A DNA stretch of 64,000 nt. It comes from Begonia masoniana. Lineage: Eukaryota; Streptophyta; Magnoliopsida; Cucurbitales; Begoniaceae. This document shows positions 1 to 9,594 of the stretch, in pieces. The notes below the pieces were generated by a model. It searched no databases. It saw only the letters and a list, made by a program, of their open reading frames with translations, and was not told where the DNA came from. Positions within the stretch are counted from its first letter, which is position 1; the number at the start of each line of letters is the position of its first letter. The position numbers and the translations under genes are program-made. The stretch covers positions 5,519,043-5,583,042 of the forward strand of contig CM039509.1 of the NCBI GenBank assembly GCA_022432975.1, written 5' to 3'.

Positions 1-711
1 AAGAAAACTTCAATTGTTTTGATTCAAAATGTGTTGCCTTCCAGCAAATTAAGGTTCACATGATCACCCAACAAGGAGGAGAAAAAGGGAAGGTTGTTTG
101 GTTAAGTCACCTAGCCAAGCGCAAGCTTGCCTTGCCAATTTTGGCAACATCCTTCCTCTCTCCAAATGTCACTTTCAAGTTGTCTATTCTTCAACAAAAC
201 ATAGCCCTAAGAGGCCTCTAATGTCACAAGTGTTCAGCCATCATACACATATAAGAAAATTAAACAAATTTTTAGAAACAAAAGCTAAACATAAAGGATT
301 ACATCACTTTGTCCCAAGGAAAACATCATTTCCTCCTTCAAGCTTGGTTTAGTCAATGGGGTGCTCCCACGATGACAAATGAAATAGCTTCTCTATGTCT
401 TGTGAATTTAGCTTTCATCTCTAATTGGTTTCTTAAAGAGTTACCTACAAAATTAGAACACAAGTTAGATAAAGTTTCTATTCGTGACCGAGTGGTTGCT
501 CATCTTGGCACATTATCCTTCTCGGGTGGTTGAGGATTTGACATCAAACCTAAATGGGTGCCCTCCTTTTCTTCTTCCTCTTCACCAAAGTAAGCGGATA
601 GGTCTCGAACGTTAAAGATAGCCGAAACTCCATATTCTCTATGCAATTCAAGTTTATAGGTGTTGTTGTTTATCCCTTCCACTATCTTAAATGGACCATC
701 GGTTTGGAGGT
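1..711 (-). mobile_element. Tail of a truncated Ty3/gypsy relic (relic family D)
   Basis: This stretch is a close copy of 46456-47175; the two read alike base by base apart from scattered substitutions. Its right part (about 500-711) encodes, on the minus strand, the end of an integrase-like protein; the left part is non-coding tail. It stops abruptly at 711, where the homologous copy continues into the integrase core, and is joined to an LTR of element A. The left end is cut by the window edge. Seen: the duplication and the break. Inferred: a 3' part of an old element cut by a later rearrangement. Confidence 0.75.
500..711 (-). pseudogene. Integrase C-terminal remnant
   Basis: The minus strand reads through HLQTDG, then jumps straight to [17 protein letters not shown] and an acidic stretch EEEEEKEG. 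In Ty3/gypsy integrases the TDG motif lies just before the catalytic glutamate, so the end of the core and the linker are missing and the core is fused to the C-terminal region. The same fusion occurs at 46957-47334, so the deletion predates the separation of these copies. Not functional. Confidence 0.7.
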
Positions 712-728
712 GGAAGGGATAAACAACA
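664..728. repeat. 17-bp inverted repeat at the relic D / element A junction
   Basis: TGTTGTTTATCCCTTCC at 664-680 is exactly inverted at 712-728. The right arm is absent from the homologous locus near 47175, so it arose at the breakpoint, most simply by fold-back copying during repair. Confidence 0.7.
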
Positions 729-1127
729 CTGGCCAAAATCGGTCGATGTCAACACTGACCAAAATCGGTTAATGTCAACAATGACCAAAATCAGTCGACG
801 TGGCCTCTGTAATGAGATCGGTCGACGACACTTGGCTAAATTTCCTCAAAATGACTCTAATATGCTGGGGTCGACAACCCCGACCAATTCACACTTAAAA
901 TCTATCGACGACACTTGGCTAAATTTCCTCAAAATGACTCTAAATGTTGGGGTCGACAACCCCGACCGATTCACACTTAAAATCGGTCGACGACACTTGG
1001 CTAAATTTTCTCAAAATGACTCTAATATGCTGGAGTCGACAACCCTAACTGATTCACAGTGAAAATCGGTCGAAGTAGCCCCCATCAGTACACTTAACTT
1101 TACTTAGGCTGAATCGTCCACAACATC

Positions 1128-1165
1128 AGCCGATCGATCGCCCCTCTTCTGGCGATCGATCGGCT
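1128..1165. repeat. Perfect 15-bp-stem hairpin in A LTR
   Basis: Arms 1128-1142 and 1151-1165 (AGCCGATCGATCGCC and its inverse) flank an 8-nt loop CCTCTTCT. The same hairpin is perfect at 54765-54802 and has two stem mismatches near 13129 in the third LTR copy. Confidence 0.9.
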
Positions 1166-1563
1166 AACTCTCTGGAAATTAAATTCCAAAGAGTTACCTC
1201 ACCTCCTTCTTCTTCCTTCCTCTTTCCTGCACTCACATCACAATTCTCTTTTTATCTCATTCAATAAAACCCAAAAACCTACTTGAAACATATTAGGAAA
1301 CGTAGCCAAATTTCATAAAGACGAACTGCGTGGATTCATTTAAAACTGAATACATCCCTACGAGTTTAAAATATCCAAGATGTTCCAGTAAACTTTCAAA
1401 ATAAAACCATCACTTAGACATTCTATACATTCATTTCACAAAAACTGTCTAAATGCCATTTTCCAAATTATTTAAACTATCATGTCAAAATACCTATACA
1501 ACCTTTCCTCCACGGGTCAAAATAGCACCGACTGCGCCAGCACACTCCCACGGACATCCTCCG

Positions 1564-2577
1564 TCAATCTGCATGCTCGTCAGGTGGAGGGACATTGTCC
1601 TCACCTTGCTCAAAATCACCTACACCATAGAGACACCTATGATATAAATCTCAGTAAATTCTACGTAAATGTCTATGCATGAACATGTATATGCAATTTT
1701 TCATGAAGGCCGTTCATGTCATTTCATTTTCAGTACGTGTCAGTCTTTGGTTATCGGGGCCTTTCTCAGTCAGATGGATAGGGCACATCAAGCGGGTAGA
1801 TAGCCCACATCATCTGAAAGGAGGGAGACCCGCTCACCACGGAATGCCAGGTCTAAACCTCTCCCCAAATAACCACCATGCGTTGTTTACTATGATACTT
1901 TACTTGCCCTTTCTTTACGTTTCCATTTTTATGAAATCGATGCATAAATCTATTTTTATAACGTTTATAAATCGTGATGCATGACAATTCAATACACGAC
2001 ATAAATATAAAAGAACGGATACCATCAAAACCATACAAACATTTCCTAACAAACTAAACCTAACTACCCATCAAAACCATAAAAACACATTCAACGCACC
2101 AACAATCCTCAACAAACAAAACTCGACATATGGTGTAGGGCAATCGGCCACAGTAAGTCACGAGAACTTACCTGTCATCATAGCACACCGAGCTCCTTGT
2201 TTTGAGCTTTGTCACCTAAGTCAATCCACAACATCCATTGTCAAAACCGGACCTAAACATTCAAACTTTGAAAATTTACGAAACTTCTAACTAAAAAAAA
2301 TTTCCTAAAATTCTAATTAACCTCTCTCGGACATTTTGTCGAGCAATTTACGCTCACCAATCATAAACCTTCATTAATGGAGGTTTCTAAAGCTCCACAT
2401 ACCCGAAAATCATAACCCAAGCATTTAAACTATCTAACTACGTCCAATAATCGCAAATACGGCATTACCTAACTGTTTCTAACAAAACCCAACTATTTTT
2501 ACGAAAATCCTACAAAACCCTAACCTTTAAACAGCCTAGAAATTGAGAACTAACGTGCTAAAACTATAGAATCGTAC
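1564..2577 (-). other. LTR-internal intron-like unit (A 3' LTR copy)
   Basis: Minus strand: donor CTAG|GTACG at 2577, acceptor at 2253-2254 (intron 1, 325 nt), exon 2, donor ACAG|GTAAGTTC at 2171, acceptor GTGTAG|GTGA at 1620-1621 (intron 2, 552 nt), then the acidic exon 3. In this copy exon 2 has in-frame stops close to the junction. Lengths match the solo LTR copy (325 and 551 nt). Splicing is inferred from signals only. Confidence 0.5.
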
Positions 2578-3126
2578 CTAGGACGTCGTTAGGAGAAGAA
2601 AACGTGAAGGAATCGGTTCATTGAAAGACCGTTGGCCGGCGTTTGTAGGAAGTCGCCGTTGAGGAATCGGCGAGGAGAGGAAAACCTCTCTGAAAAATTT
2701 CGTGGGAATGGAGGAGGAAGAGAGAAGAGTTAAGTTTTTATTAAAATTTACTTAGTAATTTACATTTTTGCCCTTTTAGCTTAATATTCAATTATTTTGT
2801 TATTTGTTCTACCGATTCGGTTTTTCCAAATTTTCTTATTTCACTAGAAATTCTAATTTGTTCCTATGGTTCTAATAAAACTTTCCGTTCGCAAAACGGG
2901 CTCAATTCACTATATTTATGAAAATACCCTTTATAATGGAAACCGAACACTTGGGCGTTATACTGTAAATTTGGATTTCTGAAACTTCTTTATTCTTCTA
3001 AAAATTCTCATTAATCACTAGGGCTCTAACAAGACTTCACGTTCGTAAAACGGGATTAGTTTACTATATTTACGAAAATGTCATTATGTGAAGAAAATCC
3101 AAAAACTTAAAAATCTGGGTGTTACA

Positions 3127-3141
3127 TTCTATCCACCTTAA
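3127..3141 (-). other. Polypurine tract of element A
   Basis: Minus-strand TTAAGGTGGATAGAA lies directly before the LTR, as expected for the plus-strand primer. Equivalent tracts are at 9582-9594 (E1) and 21620-21634 (B). Confidence 0.8.
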
Positions 3142-5643
3142 ACAAAATTTTGTCCTCAAAATTTGACTTAACTTTTAGTCCTTGATATTAACGTCTCATG
3201 TTTTGCGGCCTTATTTTTCAACTTACCATCACTTAGTTCTCTTCGAGTCTCTTTCCTCCACCTCTCCAAAATTTTTGAATTTCGCAAATACGAACTTCGA
3301 TCCAATCCATACTTATAGTCAACCTCTATGGTTCTAAACCAAAATCCCTAAAACCAACTGTCGTAACATTAGTCTCCCAACCATATCCACTACATTTGAT
3401 TTGCCTGATCACGTCCTTGGTCAGGCATCACATACTAATAAATTCCCAAGTCTCACTGCATTTACACGCACATACAAATTTACACGTACGTTGGCTTCCA
3501 CTTAATCATTCATAAGTTAAACTTCCTTACCCTTTTAATTTGGTCTTATATTTGGGCTTCCCCGATCAAAGCCTAATTCCAATCCTCCATCTCCTAAGGG
3601 AGCGACTTCAAGGTTTTCTTCCATCGAAGTTTCTCTTAGCTATTTTTTTAGATCGCATCTATGTCAAAACTTCCTAACATCAGTTAGATCAAATATCGTC
3701 TAAAAATTTCTTCCAACTCCTGGGCTGTAACCCAAACTCCTTCGCGGATTCATCGACTCCATCCGTAGTCGGAATGCAAGCCAACTCAAGTTTCTACATT
3801 TTCTTTAGTAATGATTTCTCATAAACTATTTTATTGTTAGTATCTTTAATCACATACTTTCTTGGCATTCGCTGGTTATCGGCGACCATTTCGGTGAGGG
3901 TTTCTCAACTAAGTTCACATTGCTACACTTCTCTACTATATCCTCAAAATATCTCAAGGTTGCAATGAGTACAATTGGGAGATAACATCACTACTCTCTC
4001 AAGACCCTGGTTCCTTTATAAATAAGATTCTATAAATTCCACATTCATCCTAAACCTACATTGACGAGCTCCCCTGTTATGTCCTTAACTAAAATTTCTC
4101 ATATTATCTTCATTATACTTAGGTGTCTTACTTAAATCTCTATTAACTCCAAGTACTGCCAAGTCCCTAAATTTCGCCATTGATTTACTCCAAACTATTC
4201 ATTCTAACCTTAGGTCGTTTGGTATCGACTTGTCAAATACGAGTCGGACCTTAGAAAATTTCAAACTTAGCCTCGCCTCTAAGTTTATTTAATAGCTTCT
4301 GTGAAATTTCTCGTTCTCCTTATTCGATAAATCGCTAATTTCAAAAATCACACAACATTATACATTATACTAGACTTCCAATCTTAACTCTTTGTTTAAT
4401 CCAACGACCCCCTGCACTTATTCCTAATATCACACAAGGATCACTTCGAAGTACTAAATGGTCTACTCTCTTTCGTTCCTCCTAGTCAAGTTATAACTAT
4501 TCTACTTGGCTCCCTTGTAACGATTCATCTAACGATCTCCTTGTTTGCAACTTGTTACAGATTAGTTTATATCCCTTAATCCAAATCTCCTTAAGTTCTC
4601 AAATCTTACCCTTTTATTTTCCAATAATTTGGAACATCTCCTCATTAAGGCTACCCCTTCTAGTTTCTCGAATACTGATGTTCTTACTACCATGCCAGAG
4701 GTAAGCCTTAGGCTATGATTCTTAACCGGAACGGTATTAACTATAGGCTCATAACTAAACCCCTATACTTTTAAGCCAAAAGAATTTGCAATTTCTCACT
4801 TTGTCACTTTTTTTTACAAGTGATAGTCACTCTTGTCGATTCACCATTTCTCCTAACGTTGTACACGTCACACTTAACCTCTAAACATGACTCTTAATTT
4901 AAGGTGTTAAACCCTTTTTTTTATTTGCTAAAGTATTTAGGTTTCTAAGTTAGTCCAATTCTTATGTTTTAGTCCCACATTCCTTGATCGAGTAGTACCA
5001 ATGGTCTGACACGTCTACGCTTTACTCGTCCCTTATCTCAAAATTTATCAATTCCAACTCCGATTTGACTCCTTTATTTTCTTCAGAGGTATTGGTTAGT
5101 ACGAACACGCCTAAACTACACCTCAATCTTTTGTCCACAACCCAGTATTGGTCAATCACCTTCTCTAAAATTCCCAAGTAAAAACCATTTCTCCTTCGAA
5201 TATTGTTTTCGTCTAAATACTTTCAACCTCACACGAATTTAAATTATACGAGTTCTTATCAGGTCTTCTATTCATTTAGACGTAATATTATATCTCGACA
5301 ATCTAGGGCATTCCTCAATAAGTTTCATATCTAAGCTTCAAATTTCCCTCTGAAGCATCATATTCTAAAACTTCTAGGGTTTGTCAATCAGGGTCGAATT
5401 CCTATCTACTTAAATCTTATACCTTATACATTGTATCCCTTTAATGGTAATTAAACTCTAAGTCAAATTAGTCCTATTAACGCATAACTCTCTTTCTATA
5501 AGGTCTTTATCGTCCTGTATTTAATATACTGCTTCTCGCCCTTCTTACCCATCTTCTACTATTCTCTTACCCCTCTATTCTCAAACCTACTTTTATCTAT
5601 TGTGCACATATTGTCATTAAGTCATCGCTCCAACTACCCCTTT
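3142..5643 (-). pseudogene. Decayed internal region of element A where pol should lie
   Basis: By position between gag and the polypurine tract this 2.5-kb stretch should hold protease, reverse transcriptase, RNase H and integrase, but it is shorter than a complete pol and I found no open frame of 60 codons and no recognisable catalytic motif on either strand. It is AT-rich and strongly strand-skewed, with few G on the plus strand. Either pol has decayed by mutation and deletion or another sequence replaced it. The assignment rests on position alone. Confidence 0.4.
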
Positions 5644-5941
5644 CTATTCTATTGTTCTTTGCTTCATTAACTGGGAAGATAAAACACTAACTAAAACAGC
5701 TGATGGTAGGGTAGTTTTCTTATCTCTGATTGGGGCAATTATCCTCGGCATGACTCTCGCCTGATTGGTAGCATTTCTTGAACAATTAAGGACGTAGTGA
5801 CCTGCCTCCCCACATCTATAGCATCGTTCCGTACCCAATCTACACACACTATAGTGCTCCTTCCGGCAATCAGGACACCGAGGTTTTTAGGAAGTTACTT
5901 GTGCCTATTTTCCTTTACCCTGGCCACTCCTTCTCTCGTAC
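5644..5941 (-). pseudogene. gag C-terminal part of element A (zinc knuckle)
   Basis: The minus strand encodes CYRCGEAGHYVLNC, a perfect C-x2-C-x4-H-x4-C zinc knuckle used by Gag nucleocapsid regions to bind RNA, followed by MPRIIA, the same block that follows the knuckle in element C (MPRIFA). Upstream the frame reads VRERRSGQGKGK and contains a stop. It is cut at 5941/5942 by element E1 and continues at 11938, where the preceding residues GVKRLY are found. Confidence 0.8.
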
Positions 5942-8292
5942 TGTAACATCTGGCATTTTTGGCAAGGAAATTATCCCTCGAACTATCGAACAGGATTAGG
6001 CTTATATTAATATAATGTATGTTTTTGTGAAATTTGTTGGAATGTTTAGTGGAAAACTAAACTAAGGTGTAACCTAAACAAATCATTTAGTTAGAAACCA
6101 ATGGATGAGCAGTTTAGGTAGGAATTAAGGTAAGCGGGAGAAAGCCAATGGATGGCTGCCAAATGTCCATAACTTGCTGAGAAACCTACCTATTGTCTTC
6201 TCTTCAATTCTCTTCTACGTGAGACCTTCCATTTTCCCCATCTCCTCTTCTCTGTTCTCTCTTCCAGACAACTGAGACAAATCTCCAAAACTTGTTTCTC
6301 CTGTTTTCTTCTGTTTCCTTTAGCAAAGGTAATCATCTAACCTCGTTAACAAGTTTGGACATATTAAAATGTGAGTTTTGTCGAAGTTTAGGGTTATGAT
6401 ATTTGGACAAGCTCACTGTCTTTGTATGAAAATACGTTGGTGTGTTTTCTAAAGGTTTGAATGGAGTTTGAAGCATATTTTACTAAGTTATTAATTAGCA
6501 TTTACAGCTTTGTTAAATTCCCTTTTCGTGCGCGTCATAGGTTCATGCTTCACCGTGGTTTCACAAACAAAGCTTGCTGCTTTTCGGACTACAAGTAAGT
6601 TCATACCCGTAGGTTGGCCTTTAAGGCCCTACATCACTGAGGTACTAGGTTTTCATTTCTAACGGGTTGTTTCGGGTAAAAAAGTTAGAGTTATGTTCTG
6701 AGTTATCTGCTTTTTCCTTATGTTCTGCTGTTTTACTCCTGTTGTCTGCTATTTTAAGTTCAAGCACTGTAAATGCTCATGCATACACGATTTTCCCGAA
6801 AGACATGCAAAAGTTTTTTATGCACGGTTTTGAAGTTAAGAAGGATAAAAATTTGACTGTAATGTACCGGTTAAGTGTGGGACAGGGACTGGTGTTCTTC
6901 TCTAAATTTCTAGTGCCTTATAGTGCACTTCTGTTACGCTTGTTCCCCTATAAGCGTCATTTTCTGATAGATAAAAAGTAATGTTCTGCACTGTCACTGT
7001 ATTCTTAAAATTCATGCATGGCATGTGCATCACTGCATTTTTATATGTTCTTACTGAGCTCTAGGCTCATAGTTGAACTCTCTGATGTAGGTACGGATCC
7101 TGTGAATGAGGGCTTTGTGCCTAAGTCCGACGAATAGGTGGCTGGTGGCTCGAGCTTTTGGGGGTGGTTGTGGCAGCCAGACTTGTTTCTAACTTGAGGG
7201 AGGGAAGTTTTCAAACTAAAGTTTATTGTTTTAAAACTCTGTTGGGATTCTATTGAAAATTTTGATAATGTATAGGTCTTGATGTTTAAGTTATTAAACC
7301 TCTGTATTTGACAGTTGTATATACATTTTGAAATATTCTGGAACTGCTTGGAGTTTCCTCTTTTAGGTTGTGCATGGATTGTCTCGAGTTTTAGAGCTAT
7401 CCACACAGTTTGTTTTCTTGAACTTCAGTCATGTTTTCTAACTTCTGCCATGTTTTCAAACATGTTTACAACTTTGTTTTGAATCGGGTTTTGAGGACTT
7501 GAAGTTTTTATGTCTTCTGTCCTTGTGCCTTCTGCTTATAAGTCCTTCTGTTAAATGTTGTCTATTTTGCCTTTCAGTTTCTGTCTTTCGAGTTTTCAAG
7601 TATTTGGCTAAGTGTTAGTCGTCCACGCCTTCAGTAAAATAGCTGTCATTCTCTCCTGTAAAACAGTCGTCTACGTCCATTCTGCCTTCAAAATAATGGT
7701 CTATTTTGCCTTCGGTTTCTGTTCTTTTATTCGGCTATGTGTTATCGTCCAAATTTATCGTCCACGATAACGTCGCCGAGAGTCTCTTGTTAATTTAAAA
7801 GTTCAAAGTCTGTCTTTGATTTTAAACGTCCACGAACTCCTGTGTCCACTGTTTTTGTCTTTTAGTGCAAACGTCCACGGACTTCTGTGTCTACTGTCTT
7901 TGTTTTTTTATTTCAAACATCCACAGATTCTATCTTCTGTGCGATTGTCCACAGCTCCCAATTGTCCACGGCTACTGTAGCCTTCCACAGTATGTCTTCC
8001 AGTTTACATTTCCCATTTTTATTTTATGTTTTATTCTGCATCTTTATTTCAACCGTCCATTTCTGTTTACTGTTTTTCCTAGTTTCATTCTGTCAATCAC
8101 CCTTGTAATCCAGTTCTAAATTAGCTCACAGTTTTCAAATCCAGAGACAGTTCTCTCTCTCTGTAATGTTTTTAAGGGTTTGCTCTTAAAAGTTCAGTCT
8201 GTTTGGTTCAAAAAAAAAATATACGTCCTGTTCTCTATGAAATGTCCTGGAGTAATGGCTCCTTGGCCCCGATCGGGTTTGGGGCTGTCACA
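5942..8292 (+). repeat. 5' LTR of E1
   Basis: Starts TGTAACATCTGGC and ends GGCTGTCACA. It aligns over its whole length with 9595-11937. About 7600-8000 is rich in repeated GTCCAC and CGTCCACG words. Near the end is CCCGATCGGG. The homologous start TGTAACACCCGGCATTTT is shared with B LTRs and the LTR at 61842. Confidence 0.95.
6329..7137 (+). other. LTR-internal intron-like unit (E1 5' LTR copy)
   Basis: Donor CAAAG|GTAATC at 6329, acceptor TTTACAG at 6507 (intron 1, 179 nt), exon 2 6508-6594, donor at 6595 (the exon base before GT is A here, G in the sister LTR), acceptor GATGTAG at 7090 (intron 2, 496 nt), exon 3 7091-7137 ending in TAG. The end of exon 3 reads FVPKSDE-stop. No ATG lies in the joined frame. 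Confidence 0.5.
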
Positions 8293-8296
8293 GAAA

Positions 8297-8309
8297 TGGT
8301 ATCAGAGCC
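8297..8309 (+). other. Primer-binding site of E1
   Basis: TGGTATCAGAGCC, complementary to the 3' end of plant initiator tRNA-Met, begins four bases after the LTR end. The same 4-nt spacing occurs in elements A, B and C. Confidence 0.95.
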
Positions 8310-8381
8310 GCCAGGTTTTAAAAGCGGTTATGGAGAACTGTCTGGTTGCGCAACCCACCACGTGAACTCGCTCCACCAACT

Positions 8382-8437
8382 GTAAGTGTTTAAGTTCCCA
8401 TAAAAGTCTGTTTATTAAATTTGATCATTGTTTATAG
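8382..8437 (+). other. Putative 56-nt leader intron upstream of gag
   Basis: CAACT|GTAAGTG at 8382 and TTTATAG|G at 8437 bracket an AT-rich segment ending 13 bases before the gag ATG. Elements B (59 nt) and C (65 nt) have the same arrangement. It is close to the lower size limit for plant introns. Confidence 0.45.
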
Positions 8438-8450
8438 GATTTTCTTATAA

Positions 8451-9491
8451 ATGGAGAGAAGACATCAGGATGAAGCAAGCGATAGTGCCAGGGCCATCGA
8501 TCGCTTAACCGAGCTGGTCGGCGTTGAGTCTCGCATGATGGAGCGCATGATGGTTGAAAATGGGAACAATAACCATGCTAATGCTCCGCGTGACACCAGT
8601 GGAGATAGGTTCCGGGGACTCCAGCCGCCTACATTTGATGGACTATCTACAGACCCGACCCGCGCAGAGACTTGAATTCTAACGGTGGAGAAAATGTTCA
8701 ATTACGCATAAGTAGAAGACAACAAGAAAGTTGTGTGCGCCACGTTTCATCTCACCGAAAGTGCTGGATTTTGGTGGGACATGGTACAGTCGTCTACAGT
8801 AGCATTAAGCTGGGAAGGGTTCAAGAAAATCTTTTACGAGAAGTACTTCGACCGCAACGTGAGAAAGGAAAAATTGCTTGAATTCTCTCGGCTGCGACAA
8901 TCTGGGTCAGTGGCCGAGTATGTCCAGAAGTTGGAGACATTGTCCCGATATGCAACACATCTGGTGGCCACCGATGAGAACAAGGTACACCAGTTCATTC
9001 AAGGTTTGAAGATGGACCTTCTACGAGGGATCACTACCGGAGGATTTAATGAGGCACCGTACACAAATGTGGTGGCCAAGGCTTATCAGTTGGAAGCCTT
9101 AGAGATGAAGTCCCATAGACAGAGAGATTTATTGGGGGGAATCATTCGAGATGTTCCCCAGCAACAACAGCAAGGTCGTGATAGGCAACCACAGCAGCAA
9201 CCGAACCGGGGCGTGAAGAGGCCTAATGAACCAACTACTTATCAGGATAAGGGGAAAAGACCAATGGGAGCTCCTCAACTATTTGTGTGCCCGTGTTGCC
9301 AGCAATATCACAGGGGGGAATGCAAGCTCCTCACGGGCCATTGTTTTCGATGCGGCAAAGAGGGCCATCACATCCGGAATTGTCCAATGCCTAACACGAG
9401 ACCAAATCATGCCATGCTAAGAGTTTTTGCTTTGATGGAAAATGATGTTGATACTCAGCACACAGCGATCACAAGTACGGTCCCAATGTAG
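8451..9491 (+). pseudogene. gag of E1 (two in-frame stops)
   Basis: Encodes a Gag polyprotein, the structural protein that packages element RNA. The ATG at 8451 opens a frame of about 75 codons that stops after STDPTRAET. The same frame, after two stop codons about 10 codons apart, resumes as KKVVCATFHLTESAGFWWDM and runs to 9491. The Retrotrans_gag core (WEGFKKIFYEKYF, EYVQKLETLSRY, HQFIQGLKMDLLRG) is followed by a Gln-rich linker and the zinc knuckle CFRCGKEGHHIRNC (9342-9383). Where B continues into protease, E1 ends with TSTVPM and a stop, then about 100 bases to the polypurine tract. The first stop sits at the codon that is Trp in homologues, a change typical of C-to-T decay. One ORF shift is not needed; only the stops break it. 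Confidence 0.85.
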
Positions 9492-9581
9492 AAGTTTATA
9501 GAATAGAGAACCTTAGAATGGGGGAAAGTGGGATTGAGAGGCCCTTAAGTTTAAGCGAATTTTGGGGACAAAATTCCATTT

Positions 9582-9594
9582 AAGGTGGGTAGAA
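9582..9594 (+). other. Polypurine tract of E1
   Basis: AAGGTGGGTAGAA lies immediately before the 3' LTR start TGTAACACCC at 9595. Confidence 0.85.

Larger units (their letters stand above)
724..3126 (-). repeat. 3' LTR of element A (end-truncated)
   Basis: Aligns with 54361-56762 of the complete solo LTR and ends in TGTTACA, the inverse of the LTR start TGTAACA. It holds 26-bp and 83-bp tandem units at its left, a GATCGATC hairpin at 1128-1165, and the intron-like unit at 1564-2577. The first 384 bp (plus-strand order) are lost at the 711/724 junction. Confidence 0.85.

Noticed and set aside
98..352. 84-codon frame repeated at 46555-46839
   Set aside because: Located in the non-coding tail of a minus-strand relic, non-ATG start, no domain; similarity reflects copying of the relic.
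6667..6981. 104-codon open frame repeated at 10320-10634
   Set aside because: Lies wholly inside predicted intron 2 of the E1 LTR unit, has a non-ATG start and no similarity to known domains; conserved only between the two LTRs of one element.
8297..8309. TGGTATCAGAGCC as part of a tRNA gene
   Set aside because: Only the tRNA 3'-end complement is present, at the fixed distance from an LTR; it is a primer-binding site.
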